From NCBI RefSeq assembly GCF_014534645.1, contig NZ_JACVQF010000194.1:1-36337 (forward strand): 36,337 nt of DNA. Direction: 5' to 3'. A model generated the notes under the pieces. It was not told where the DNA came from. It saw only the letters and a program-made list of their open reading frames with translations, and ran no database searches. Positions 1-9,437 of the stretch are shown here, in pieces. Each line of letters starts with the position of its first letter. The first letter of the stretch is position 1. This DNA is from Streptomyces griseicoloratus. GTDB lineage: Bacteria; Actinomycetota; Actinomycetes; Streptomycetales; Streptomycetaceae. A program made the translations under genes and the position numbers.

Positions 1-1
1 C

Positions 2-1774
2 TCAGTCCTTGATCTCGCAGATGGCGGCGCCGGAGGTGATGGAGGCGCCGACCTCGGCGGTGAGGCCCTTGACGGTGCCGGACTTGTGGGCGTTGAGGGG
101 CTGTTCCATCTTCATGGCCTCCAGGACGACGATGAGGTCGCCTTCCTGGACCTCTTGGCCCTCCTCGACGGCGATCTTGACGATGGTGCCCTGCATGGGC
201 GAGGCGAGGGTGTCGCCGGAGGCGGCGGGGCCGGACTTGCGGGCGGCGCGGCGCTTGGGCTTGGCGCCGGCGGCGAGGCCGGTGCGGGCCAGGGACATGC
301 CCAGCGACGAGGGCAGGGAGACCTCCAGGCGCTTGCCGCCGACCTCGACGACGACGGTCTCCCGGCCGGCTTCCTCGTCCGTCTCGGTGTCGGCGGGGGA
401 GGCGAACGGCTTGATGTCGTTGACGAACTCGGTCTCGATCCAGCGGGTGTGGACCGTGAACGGCTCCGTGGAACCGGTCAGCTCGGGGGCGAAGGCCGGG
501 TCGCGGACGACGGTGCGGTGGAAGGGGATGGCGGTGGCCATGCCCTCGACCTGGAACTCGTCCAGGGCGCGGGCGGCGCGCTGCAGGGCCTCGGCGCGGG
601 TGCGGCCGGTGACGATGAGCTTGGCCAGCAGGGAGTCCCAGGCGGGGCCGATGACGCTGCCGGACTCGACGCCGGCGTCGAGGCGGACGCCGGGGCCGGC
701 GGGCGGGTCGAAACGGGTGACCGTGCCGGGGGCGGGCAGGAAGTTACGGCCGGGGTCTTCGCCGTTGATGCGGAACTCGAAGGAGTGGCCGCGCAGCGGC
801 GGGTCGTCGTAGCCGAGTTCTTCGCCGTCGGCGATGCGGAACATCTCGCGGACCAGGTCGATGCCGGAGACTTCCTCGGTGACCGGGTGTTCGACCTGGA
901 GGCGGGTGTTGACCTCCAGGAAGGAGATGGTGCCGTCGTTGCCGACGAGGAACTCGACGGTGCCGGCGCCGACGTAGCCGGCCTCCTTCAGGATCGCCTT
1001 GGAGGCGGCGTAGAGCTCGTCGACCTGCGCCTCGGACAGGAACGGCGCGGGGGCCTCCTCGACCAGTTTCTGGTGGCGGCGCTGGAGGGAGCAGTCACGG
1101 GTGGAGACGACGACGACGTTGCCGTGGGTGTCGGCCAGGCACTGGGTCTCCACGTGGCGGGGCTTGTCGAGGTAGCGCTCGACGAAGCACTCGCCGCGGC
1201 CGAAGGCGGCGACCGCCTCGCGGACGGCGGAGTCGTACAGCTCCGGGACCTCTTCGAGGGTGCGGGCGACCTTGAGGCCGCGTCCGCCGCCGCCGAAGGC
1301 GGCCTTGATGGCGATGGGCAGGCCGTGTTCCTTGGCGAAGGCCACGACCTCGTCGGCGCCGGAGACCGGGTCGGGGGTGCCGGCGACCAGGGGGGCGCCG
1401 GCGCGCTGGGCGATGTGGCGGGCGGCGACCTTGTCGCCGAGGTCGCGGATGGCCTGCGGCGGGGGGCCGATCCAGATCAGGCCGGCGTCGAGGACGGCCT
1501 GGGCGAACTCGGCGTTCTCGGAGAGGAAGCCGTAGCCCGGGTGGATCGCGTCCGCGCCGGAGTCCTTGGCGGCCTGCAGCACCTTGTCGATGTCCAGGTA
1601 ACTGGTGGCCGGGGTGTCACCGCCCAGGGCGAACGCCTCATCCGCGGCGCGGACATGCAGAGCGTCCCGGTCCGGGTCCGCGTAGACGGCCACGCTCGCG
1701 ATCCCGGCGTCCCGGCAGGCCCGGGCCACGCGGACAGCGATTTCGCCACGGTTGGCGATGAGCACCTTGCGCAC
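2..1774 (-). CDS. accA2: acyl-CoA carboxylase alpha chain (biotin carboxylase + BCCP)
   Basis: A 590-residue biotin-carrying subunit that carboxylates its own biotin with ATP and bicarbonate and passes the CO2 to a beta subunit. The N-terminal biotin carboxylase domain opens with [14 protein letters not shown], and the ATP-grasp part has the Gly-rich loop FGGGGRGLK and [14 protein letters not shown]. The C-terminal biotinyl domain carries EAMKMEQ, with the biotin-accepting lysine at about 555, 35 residues from the end. The start is GTG at 1774, preceded by GGAGGGAG; an in-frame upstream extension to 1909 is not family-like. The length equals that of streptomycete AccA-type alpha chains, which are shared by acetyl- and propionyl-CoA carboxylases. 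The partner genes accE, pccB and birA lie 1.7-4.5 kb away. The stop codon occupies bases 2-4, so the gene is complete. Confidence 0.95.
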   Translation of the reverse strand: MRKVLIANRGEIAVRVARACRDAGIASVAVYADPDRDALHVRAADEAFALGGDTPATSYLDIDKVLQAAKDSGADAIHPGYGFLSENAEFAQAVLDAGLIWIGPPPQAIRDLGDKVAARHIAQRAGAPLVAGTPDPVSGADEVVAFAKEHGLPIAIKAAFGGGGRGLKVARTLEEVPELYDSAVREAVAAFGRGECFVERYLDKPRHVETQCLADTHGNVVVVSTRDCSLQRRHQKLVEEAPAPFLSEAQVDELYAASKAILKEAGYVGAGTVEFLVGNDGTISFLEVNTRLQVEHPVTEEVSGIDLVREMFRIADGEELGYDDPPLRGHSFEFRINGEDPGRNFLPAPGTVTRFDPPAGPGVRLDAGVESGSVIGPAWDSLLAKLIVTGRTRAEALQRAARALDEFQVEGMATAIPFHRTVVRDPAFAPELTGSTEPFTVHTRWIETEFVNDIKPFASPADTETDEEAGRETVVVEVGGKRLEVSLPSSLGMSLARTGLAAGAKPKRRAARKSGPAASGDTLASPMQGTIVKIAVEEGQEVQEGDLIVVLEAMKMEQPLNAHKSGTVKGLTAEVGASITSGAAICEIKD

Positions 1775-2148
1775 GATTGAGGCTCCCTCCTTGAAACAAG
1801 CCGAGTTTAGGGACTGCCGACACGGCACTTCGACCCGTCCCCAATGGTGAGCTTGCCCACACGGAGCGTGATTCGAGGCTCGCTCGACCCGCGAAAGCCC
1901 TTGTGGCACCGCGCTACGCAGGGCTCCTCCCGGAAACCCTAGCCTTCCGATGTGGTCAAGGTCTCTGTGAGAGCGTGCCGCGCCCCACTCGGTTTCTTTG
2001 TGGAGTCCCTACGAATGGCCCAATGATTCTTTGCCCGCGGCACAACTCTTGTCCCGAGGTTTACCCGTTAGTAGCGTTCGCGATGTCTCGAACGTACTTG
2101 AGGTAACAGCTGTCCTGTCCGACGGCGGTCGAAAGTGGGTGGGGACCG
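1775..2148. other. 374-bp intergenic region between divergent genes
   Basis: This gap separates accA2 (leftward) from a membrane protein gene (rightward), so it should hold both promoters. It is clearly less GC-rich than the surrounding genes. The accA2 ribosome site lies just inside its left edge. I found no convincing coding frame, strong hairpin or clear -35/-10 pair. A 67-codon frame at 1903-2106 has no family features. Confidence 0.6.
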
Positions 2149-2625
2149 GTGGTGCGCAGACCGGTGGCGTGGATCGTGGCGGTCGTGCTCTTCGTGGAGG
2201 CGCTCGGCGTCGCGGCCCTGAACTGGTTCCTGGGGATCGTCGTCGACCGGCAGGACATGTCCCTGGCCGGTCTCGACCCGGACATGATGTCCGTGTCCTC
2301 GAAGATCGGCGGCGTCGTCTTCGGCCTCTACTTCGCGCTGTGCGGGCTGGTCGCCCTGCTCGTGGCCCTGCGCGACCGCCGGCCCGCCGGGTTCGGCCGG
2401 GTGCTGCTGATCAGCGCCGCCGTGGTGCACGGACTGCTCGGCGCCTTCACCTGGGGCCTGGTGGGCCCCGGCGCCTTCCTGTTCATGGTCGTCGTCCTCG
2501 GGCTCATCGTGCTGCTGCTGATGACCTACGACGCCCAGGAGGGGCCGGCGCCCGAGCGTCCCGGGGACGCACCGGGCGGCGACGGCTCCCCGGTCAGTCC
2601 TCCTGCGGCGCCCACAGTTCCGTGA
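2149..2625 (+). CDS. small four-helix membrane protein of unknown function
   Basis: A 158-residue protein with about four hydrophobic segments: residues 6-28, 52-73, 85-107 and 108-126. A Pro/Gly/Glu-rich tail of about 30 residues follows and is probably cytoplasmic. I do not recognise a named family. Two adjacent GTG codons (2149, 2152) can start it, preceded by a GGTGGGGA-like ribosome site. It is divergent from accA2 and its 3' end overlaps the 3' end of maf by 32 bp on the opposite strand. A membrane protein at this place next to accA2 appears, from memory, to be conserved in Streptomyces. No function is inferred beyond membrane location. Confidence 0.75.
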   Translation: MVRRPVAWIVAVVLFVEALGVAALNWFLGIVVDRQDMSLAGLDPDMMSVSSKIGGVVFGLYFALCGLVALLVALRDRRPAGFGRVLLISAAVVHGLLGAFTWGLVGPGAFLFMVVVLGLIVLLLMTYDAQEGPAPERPGDAPGGDGSPVSPPAAPTVP

Positions 2626-3214
2626 TGCCCACGCCCAGTTCGCCGAGCAGGCGCCGCAGCAGGGGCAGGCTGATGCCGATCACGTTGCCGTGGTCGCCCT
2701 CGATGCCGTCGATGAACGGCGCCGAGCGGCCGTCCAGGGTGAACGCCCCGGCGACGTACAGCGGCTCCCCGGAGGCGATGTAGGCGGCGATCTCCTCGTC
2801 GGTCGGGTGACCGAAGTGGACGACCGTGGACGCGGTGGCAGAGGCGTAGCGGCCGGAGACGGTGTCGTAGACGCAGTGGCCGGTCTGGAGCGTGCCGGCC
2901 CGGCCACGCATGGCCTTCCAGCGGGCGGCGGCCTCCTCGGGGTCGGCGGGCTTGCCCAGCGCCTGGCCGTCCAGGTCGAGCACCGAGTCGCAGCCGATCA
3001 CCAGCGCGCCGTGGACCTCGGGCTTCGCGGCCACGACGGAGGCCTTGGCCTCGGCGAGCGCGAGGGCCAGCTCGGCGGGGGTGGGCGCGGTGACGGCGTC
3101 CTCGTCGACGCCGCTCACGAGTACCTCGGGGTCGAGTCCGGCCTGGCGCAGCAGCCCCAGCCGGGCGGGGGACTGGGAGGCGAGGACGAGTCGTCGGCGC
3201 GGCTGATCTGTCAT
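2594..3214 (-). CDS. maf: Maf-family nucleoside triphosphate pyrophosphatase
   Basis: A 206-residue Maf/YceF/YhdE-family protein. Such enzymes hydrolyse non-canonical or modified nucleoside triphosphates to the monophosphate plus pyrophosphate and have been linked to septum control. The N-terminal signature [19 protein letters not shown] and the acidic active-site segment [10 protein letters not shown] are present. The ATG at 3214 places the protein start directly before the signature; a longer frame to 3388 would add a low-complexity extension. The exact substrate (dTTP/UTP versus m7GTP) cannot be read from the sequence. The 3' end overlaps the convergent membrane gene. Confidence 0.92.
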   Translation of the reverse strand: MTDQPRRRLVLASQSPARLGLLRQAGLDPEVLVSGVDEDAVTAPTPAELALALAEAKASVVAAKPEVHGALVIGCDSVLDLDGQALGKPADPEEAAARWKAMRGRAGTLQTGHCVYDTVSGRYASATASTVVHFGHPTDEEIAAYIASGEPLYVAGAFTLDGRSAPFIDGIEGDHGNVIGISLPLLRRLLGELGVGITELWAPQED

Positions 3215-3264
3215 GCGGCCAGGGTATCGGCGCACACCCGAACGGCCCGACCCGAGCCGCCGTC

Positions 3265-3393
3265 TCACCCCAGTCCGGTCACGATCATCGCGAGCACCAT
3301 GGCCAGCGCCAGGAAAACGCTCAGCCGCCGCATCATGACCTGCGCCTGGCGCAGGTCCTCGGGCGGCTCGTTCTCGGGGTCGGACCACAGCAT
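3265..3393 (-). CDS. mmpB: short single-pass membrane protein, MmpB-like
   Basis: A 42-codon gene hidden between maf and accE. The protein begins [15 protein letters not shown], has a short basic helix with MMRR, then one hydrophobic segment (about residues 25-41) that runs to the end. The acidic/proline-rich N-terminus plus single C-terminal helix is what I recall of the Streptomyces morphogenic membrane protein MmpB, a small protein connected with development; the name comes from memory. An in-frame ATG three codons upstream (3402) is an alternative start. The gene is 50 bp upstream of maf on the same strand, so it probably heads a maf transcript. A 16-bp palindrome sits 37 bp upstream of its start. 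Confidence 0.72.
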   Translation of the reverse strand: MLWSDPENEPPEDLRQAQVMMRRLSVFLALAMVLAMIVTGLG

Positions 3394-3429
3394 GCCGCCC
3401 ATGGTCCGGCGCCGGGCGGTGCCGACGCC

Positions 3430-3445
3430 TGAGTACGCGTACTCA
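3430..3445. promoter_or_regulatory. 16-bp perfect palindrome upstream of mmpB
   Basis: TGAGTACGCGTACTCA is a perfect palindrome 37-52 bp upstream of the leftward mmpB start and just downstream of the accE terminator. The position suits a regulator binding over the mmpB promoter. The protein that binds is not identified. Confidence 0.5.
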
Positions 3446-3446
3446 A

Positions 3447-3475
3447 CTTCCCCCCGCCCTGGTGGCGGGGGGAAG
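3447..3475 (-). terminator. terminator of the pccB-accE operon
   Basis: A perfect 12-bp stem (CTTCCCCCCGCC with its complement) closes a 5-nt loop immediately after the accE stop codon. It separates the pccB-accE operon from the mmpB-maf unit read in the same direction. Confidence 0.75.
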
Positions 3476-3481
3476 GGAGGA

Positions 3482-3691
3482 TCAGGCCCCCGGCCAGTAG
3501 GTGCGGGCCCACGACGCCGGGCCGGGCCGGGGCAGGTTCCGGGCGGCGATGCGGGCGGGGTCGGACCAGGAGTCGCGGATGCCGGGCGCGCCGGGCGGCA
3601 TCGCCTGTGCCGCCGCGGCGCGGGCTCGGACCACCGCCAGGGCGGCGGCGAGCTCCTCGGGGGTGGGGTTGCCCCGTACGACCTTGATCAC
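3482..3691 (-). CDS. accE: acyl-CoA carboxylase epsilon subunit
   Basis: A 69-residue epsilon subunit, the small protein that stabilises and activates the alpha-beta acyl-CoA carboxylase complex in Streptomyces and mycobacteria. It starts MIKVVRGNPTPEELAA, followed by an alanine-rich helix and a Trp-rich end (RDSWSDPAR ... WARTYWPGA), the usual pattern for PccE/AccE. GTG at 3691 is preceded by AAGGAG at good spacing. It lies 17 bp after the pccB stop in the same operon, which indicates that it serves PccB. A strong hairpin follows the stop. Confidence 0.92.
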   Translation of the reverse strand: MIKVVRGNPTPEELAAALAVVRARAAAAQAMPPGAPGIRDSWSDPARIAARNLPRPGPASWARTYWPGA

Positions 3692-3708
3692 GGTGGCTCC
3701 TTGCCGGG

Positions 3709-5298
<1,590 letters not shown>

Positions 5299-5380
5299 CG
5301 GGATGCGGCTCCCTGCCTGCTCAAAAGGGGGGACGGTTACTCATTCGTAGAGTAGTCGCGGGCCCACCCGTCGGCAGTGC

Positions 5381-5395
5381 GGTGTTTCCCACACC
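5381..5395. promoter_or_regulatory. inverted-repeat motif in the pccB/birA intergenic region
   Basis: GGTGTTTCCCACACC lies directly before a TAGGGT -10-like hexamer (5396-5401) of birA, seven bases ahead of its ATG. Fourteen of its fifteen bases recur at 13236-13250 upstream of the L,D-transpeptidase. A role as operator is inferred from position only. Confidence 0.35.
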
Positions 5396-5408
5396 TAGGG
5401 TGGCTTGC

Positions 5409-6275
5409 ATGACGCCACGAGATGACTCTGAGGCCCGCGGCAACCGGTGGTCCGACCTGGACCGTCCTCCCCTCAACGCCACAGCCCTGCGCCGGGGGCT
5501 GGTGCGCGAGGGCGGGCTGTGGCGGGAGGTGGACGTGGTGCAGCGCACCGGGTCCACCAACAACGACCTGGTGGCCCGGGCCGCCGAGGGGACGGCGGAC
5601 GAGGGCGCCGTCCTCGTCGCCGAGGAGCAGACGACCGCGCGGGGCCGTCTGGACCGGCAGTGGACCGCGCCCGCCCGCTCCGGCCTCTTCTTCTCCGTAC
5701 TGCTGCGGCCCGCCGAGGTACCGGTGCCCCGCTGGGGCTGGCTGCCGCTGCTCACCGGCGTCGCCGTGGCGACCGGGCTGTCCCGGGCGGCGGGCGTCGA
5801 CACGTCCCTGAAGTGGCCCAACGACCTGCTCGTGACCGTCGGCGGCGAGGAGCGCAAGGCCGGCGGGATCCTCGCCGAGCGGGCCGGTGACGACGGGGTC
5901 GTCATCGGTGTCGGCATCAACGTCACGCTCCGGGCGGACGAGCTGCCGGTCCCGCAGGCCGGGTCGCTGGCGCTCGCCGGAGCCGTGAGCACCGACCGGG
6001 ATCCGCTGCTGAGGGGCGTGCTGCGGTCGCTGGAGGACTGGTACGGGCGGTGGCGGGCGGCAGGCGGTGACCCGGCGGCGAGCGGTCTGCAGGAGACGTA
6101 CGCGGCCGGATGCGCGACCCTCGGGCGGACGGTCCGTGCCGAGCTGCCGGGGGACCGGTCGATCACCGGGGAGGCCGTGGCCGTGGACGGCGACGGGCGG
6201 CTGGTGCTCGCCACGGCGGCGGGGGTGCAGGAACCGGTGGGCGCGGGCGACATCGTGCACCTGCGGCCGGCGTGA
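5409..6275 (+). CDS. birA: biotin-[acyl-CoA carboxylase] ligase
   Basis: A 288-residue biotin protein ligase of the monofunctional class without an N-terminal DNA-binding domain. It makes biotinyl-AMP and attaches biotin to the BCCP lysine, here most likely Lys555 of AccA2. Visible motifs are the STNND substrate segment, the ARGRLDRQW version of the biotinyl-AMP loop, LKWPNDLLV, and the lysine-containing RKAGGILAE, followed by a C-terminal SH3-like region. ATG at 5409 is chosen over GTG at 5382 because it fits the family length and has AGGGTGG just upstream. It is divergent from pccB and shares a 110-bp promoter region with it. The loop deviates slightly from the classical GRGRRGR but keeps the key arginines. 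Confidence 0.93.
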   Translation: MTPRDDSEARGNRWSDLDRPPLNATALRRGLVREGGLWREVDVVQRTGSTNNDLVARAAEGTADEGAVLVAEEQTTARGRLDRQWTAPARSGLFFSVLLRPAEVPVPRWGWLPLLTGVAVATGLSRAAGVDTSLKWPNDLLVTVGGEERKAGGILAERAGDDGVVIGVGINVTLRADELPVPQAGSLALAGAVSTDRDPLLRGVLRSLEDWYGRWRAAGGDPAASGLQETYAAGCATLGRTVRAELPGDRSITGEAVAVDGDGRLVLATAAGVQEPVGAGDIVHLRPA

Positions 6276-6411
6276 GACAGGGCGGGTCCGCAGCTCGGGC
6301 GGGGTGGGGCGCGGTCCGGCGTTGCGGCTTGCGGGAGTGAGCTGGGGCACACCTGACGTAAAGTTGGGGCCGGTCGATACCTGACCGCGGCAGATCGGAA
6401 GGGCAGCAGGC

Positions 6412-7572
6412 GTGACCGTCGACGACACGGGCTCCGGCGCGGACGGGGACGGCCGCGTGGACCCTCCCCCACTCTCGAATCCACCCGAGCGCGGGGAGTC
6501 CCATGCCGCCGATCCCGGCGAGGACCCGCTCGCACTGCGCATCGAACAGCTGATCCTCGGCGCCGAGCGCCGTTACACCCCCTTCCAGGCGGCCCGGAGC
6601 GCGGGCGTCTCCGTGGAGCTGGCCACCCGCTTCTGGCGGGCCATGGGCTTCGCGGACATAGGCCAGGCCAAGGCGCTCACCGAGGCCGACGTCCTCGCGC
6701 TGCGCCGCCTGTCCGGTCTGGTGGAGGCGGGGCTGCTCAGCGAGGCCATGGCTGTGCAGGTGGCCCGGTCCACCGGGCAGACCACCGCCCGGTTGGCCGA
6801 GTGGCAGATCGACTCCTTCCTGGAGGGCCTGACGGAGCCCCCGGAACCGGGGATGACGCGCACCGAGGTGACGTATCCCCTGGTCGAGCTGCTGCTGCCG
6901 GAGCTGCAGGAGTTCCTCGTCTACGTCTGGCGGCGCCAGCTCGCCGCCGCGACCGGCCGGGTGGTGCAGGCCGGTGACGACGAGGAGATGGTCGACCGGC
7001 GCCTCGCGGTCGGGTTCGCGGACCTCGTCGGGTTCACGCGGCTGACCCGCCGGATGGAGGAGGAGGAGCTCGGCGAACTGGTCGAGGCGTTCGAGACCAC
7101 CGCCGCCGACCTGGTGGCCGCGCGCGGCGGACGGCTGATCAAGACCCTCGGCGACGAGGTGCTCTACGCCGCCGACGACGCGGGCACGGCCGCCGAGATC
7201 GCCCTGCGCCTCATCGAGACGATGGCCAATGACGAGACGATGCCGGAGCTGCGCGTCGGGATGGCGTTCGGCACGGTGACCACCCGGATGGGCGATGTCT
7301 TCGGTACGACCGTCAACCTGGCCTCCCGGCTCACCTCGATAGCCCCGCGCGACGCCGTCCTCGTCGACACCGCCTTCGCGGAGGAGCTGATCCGCACCGG
7401 GGACGCCCCGGCCTCCGAGGCGGAGGCGGCCGAGGAGGCCGCGGCTGCCGAGAAGGAGGGCGAGGAGGCGCCGGCGTACCGCTTCGGGCTGCAGCCGATG
7501 TGGCAGCGGCCGGTGCGTGGCCTCGGCGTGGTCGAGCCTTGGCTGCTCAACCGGCGGGGCGGGGAGTCCTAG
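6412..7572 (+). CDS. cya: class III adenylate cyclase
   Basis: A 386-residue soluble adenylyl cyclase producing cAMP. The catalytic domain occupies about residues 195-325: VGFADLVGFTRLT holds the first metal-binding Asp, KTLGDEVLYAADD holds the second, and TVNLASRL supplies the Asn/Arg that stabilise the transition state. The N-terminal 190 residues are a helical domain with no membrane segment, and an Ala/Glu-rich linker precedes the C-terminus. The start is GTG at 6412 with GGAAGGG upstream. In S. coelicolor the single Cya of this type affects spore germination and development; I infer the same role here. Confidence 0.92.
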   Translation: MTVDDTGSGADGDGRVDPPPLSNPPERGESHAADPGEDPLALRIEQLILGAERRYTPFQAARSAGVSVELATRFWRAMGFADIGQAKALTEADVLALRRLSGLVEAGLLSEAMAVQVARSTGQTTARLAEWQIDSFLEGLTEPPEPGMTRTEVTYPLVELLLPELQEFLVYVWRRQLAAATGRVVQAGDDEEMVDRRLAVGFADLVGFTRLTRRMEEEELGELVEAFETTAADLVAARGGRLIKTLGDEVLYAADDAGTAAEIALRLIETMANDETMPELRVGMAFGTVTTRMGDVFGTTVNLASRLTSIAPRDAVLVDTAFAEELIRTGDAPASEAEAAEEAAAAEKEGEEAPAYRFGLQPMWQRPVRGLGVVEPWLLNRRGGES

Positions 7573-7644
7573 GTCCCGGTCAGCTGCGGGACGAGGAGTT
7601 GTGGGGCTCGGTCAGCCGGCGGGCTGAGGGGTCTCAGGCATCGG

Positions 7645-8277
7645 TCAGCCGGGGCTGTTCAGCAGGTCCAGGCACAGGTCGATGAGCGGCAGGCACAGGC
7701 CGGGGTCCGGCTCGGGCTGCGGGGCGGGCGGGGCCGGCGGGGCGCCTGCGCCCGGCGCCGGATCGGGCGCGGAGCTTGCGGTTCCGGACGGGCGGGTGGT
7801 GGGCGCGGGCGCCGGGTTGTCCTGTGGCTCGGGCGGCCGGGTGCGCGGGGCGTCGGACGCCTGCGGGCGGCCGGGGCCGGTCGTCGGGCGTGCGGTGGGC
7901 GTGGGCCGCACCGGTATGAGCCCCGTGGCCGGGGGCGTGCTCCGGGCGCCCATGACGGAGGCGGACGACGGACCAGCCCCGGGCGCGGTGGCGACGCCGG
8001 CCGGAGCGGTGGTCGCCCGGTCCGTTCCCGCTCCTGCTCGCCTTTCCGTTCCCGCTGCCGTGCCCGTGTCGGGGCCCGGGCGGGGCCCGGCCTCGGTGCC
8101 GGGGCCGGCGACCCTCGACTCGGGTGCGAGGTGGGCGAGGCTCAGGGCGCCTGCCGCGAGAACGAGGCCGCCGGCGGCGAGCAGCAGCCTGTGGTGGCGT
8201 GGCCTGCGGTGCCGGCCGCGGGGACCCCGCGGCCGCCCGGACTCGGCCGGGGCCTCCGTCGTCGCCGTCGTCGTCAT
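7645..8277 (-). CDS. proline-rich exported protein with one N-terminal membrane segment
   Basis: A 210-residue protein of unknown function. A basic N-terminus (RGRHRRPRHHR) is followed by one hydrophobic segment (about residues 30-49), then about 145 residues rich in Pro, Ala, Thr and Gly that would be disordered outside the membrane. A short hydrophobic tail with two cysteines (LCLPLIDLCLDLL) ends the protein. GGGAGGGAAC immediately ahead of the ATG supports this strand. The open frame on the other strand (7682-8404) lacks such a start and any protein-like features. It converges with cya and is divergent from the enoyl-CoA hydratase gene. Confidence 0.68.
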   Translation of the reverse strand: MTTTATTEAPAESGRPRGPRGRHRRPRHHRLLLAAGGLVLAAGALSLAHLAPESRVAGPGTEAGPRPGPDTGTAAGTERRAGAGTDRATTAPAGVATAPGAGPSSASVMGARSTPPATGLIPVRPTPTARPTTGPGRPQASDAPRTRPPEPQDNPAPAPTTRPSGTASSAPDPAPGAGAPPAPPAPQPEPDPGLCLPLIDLCLDLLNSPG

Positions 8278-8461
8278 GTTCCCTCCCCGCGCGTGCGCGC
8301 CCCCGGTGCGCCGCGTCGGAGCGACGCTATGCGCTCCCGCGGACGAGGGTGCGGGAGTCGGCGGGTTGTCACTCGAACGGGTAAGCGGCGGTGGCCCGGG
8401 GTAGGTCGCGTCCGGGCTTTCCCCGGGCGGGCGCGCCTGCGATGATCGAGAGCGGTCGACT

Positions 8462-8477
8462 GTTAACCCGCGTTAAC
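8462..8477. promoter_or_regulatory. paired GTTAAC sites ahead of the enoyl-CoA hydratase gene
   Basis: Two copies of the self-palindromic hexamer GTTAAC are separated by four bases and end 12 bp before the start codon. They are AT-rich islands in very GC-rich DNA, suggesting an operator or part of the core promoter. Confidence 0.35.
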
Positions 8478-8489
8478 CGGGAGGGTGTC

Positions 8490-9290
8490 ATGAGCGAGGA
8501 GCGGTTCGGGGAGTTCGTCCTGGTGCGGCGGCACGGGGACGGGCATGTCGCGGAGCTCGTGCTCGACCGGCCGAAGGCCATGAACGCGGTCTCGACCGCC
8601 ATGGCCCGGTCCATCGCCGAGGCCTGTGCGGCGCTGGGCGCGGACCGGGGCGTACGGGCGGTGGTGCTGACGTCGACGCATGAGCGGGCGTTCTGCGTCG
8701 GGGCCGACCTGAAGGAGCGGAACTCCTTCAGCGACGCCGAACTGCTGCGCCAGCGGCCGGTGACGCGCGGGGCCTACACCGGGGTGCTGGAGCTGCCGGT
8801 GCCGACGGTGGCGGCCGTGCACGGGTTCGCGCTCGGAGGCGGGTTCGAGCTGGCGCTGTCCTGTGACGTGATCGTCGCCGACCGTACGGCGGTCGTGGGA
8901 CTGCCCGAGGTGTCGGTGGGGGTGATCCCGGGCGGCGGCGGCACGCAGTTGCTGCCGCGCCGGGTGGGGGCGGCGCGGGCCGCCGAGCTGGTCTTCACGG
9001 CGCGGCGGGTGGAGGCCGAGGAGGCGCGGGAGCTGGGGCTCGTCGACCAGCTGGTGGACGAGGGCCGGGACCGGGAGGAGGCGCTGGCCATGGCGTCCCG
9101 GATCGCGGCCAACTCGCCGGTCGGGCTGCGCGCGGCCAAGCGGGCGCTGCGGCTCGGGCACGGCCTGGACCTGCGGGCCGGGCTGGAGGTGGAGGACGCG
9201 GCGTGGCGGGCCGTGGCGTTCTCCGGGGACCGGGCGGAGGGAGTGGCGGCGTTCAACGAGAAGCGTGCGCCGCGGTGGCCGGGGGAGTGA
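8490..9290 (+). CDS. enoyl-CoA hydratase/isomerase family protein
   Basis: A 266-residue crotonase-fold enzyme, probably hydrating 2-enoyl-CoA in fatty-acid beta-oxidation or a related CoA pathway. The oxyanion-hole segment FCVGADLKERN and GFALGGGFELALSCD are present, as are both catalytic glutamates expected of a true hydratase: Glu in GGGFELA and Glu in GLPEVSVGVIPGGGGT. ATG at 8490 has GGGAGGG upstream at good spacing, so the longer frame from 8391 is not needed. It stands alone between a divergent exported-protein gene and a GGDEF gene, so its pathway is not defined by neighbours. Confidence 0.9.
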   Translation: MSEERFGEFVLVRRHGDGHVAELVLDRPKAMNAVSTAMARSIAEACAALGADRGVRAVVLTSTHERAFCVGADLKERNSFSDAELLRQRPVTRGAYTGVLELPVPTVAAVHGFALGGGFELALSCDVIVADRTAVVGLPEVSVGVIPGGGGTQLLPRRVGAARAAELVFTARRVEAEEARELGLVDQLVDEGRDREEALAMASRIAANSPVGLRAAKRALRLGHGLDLRAGLEVEDAAWRAVAFSGDRAEGVAAFNEKRAPRWPGE

Positions 9291-9437
9291 CACCGGTTTC
9301 CCTGCCCGTGCCCGGCGCGGGTGCGGCAGTCCGGCCCTGACCGGTCGCAAGGCCCTCGCTGCTGTCCGCAGGCCGTGAGGGGCCCCGTTCGCTCCGTCAA
9401 TGTCCACCTTTGTCGTAAACCTCCTTAGCCTGGAGGG

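Noticed and set aside
1903-2106. Possible 67-residue protein in the accA2 upstream gap
   Set aside because: There is no ribosome site and no protein-like pattern, and the base composition differs from genes.
7682-8404. A 240-codon plus-strand frame opposite the Pro-rich exported protein
   Set aside because: It has only Gly/Ala/Pro-rich sequence and no good start. The minus strand has a strong ribosome site and a signal-anchor.
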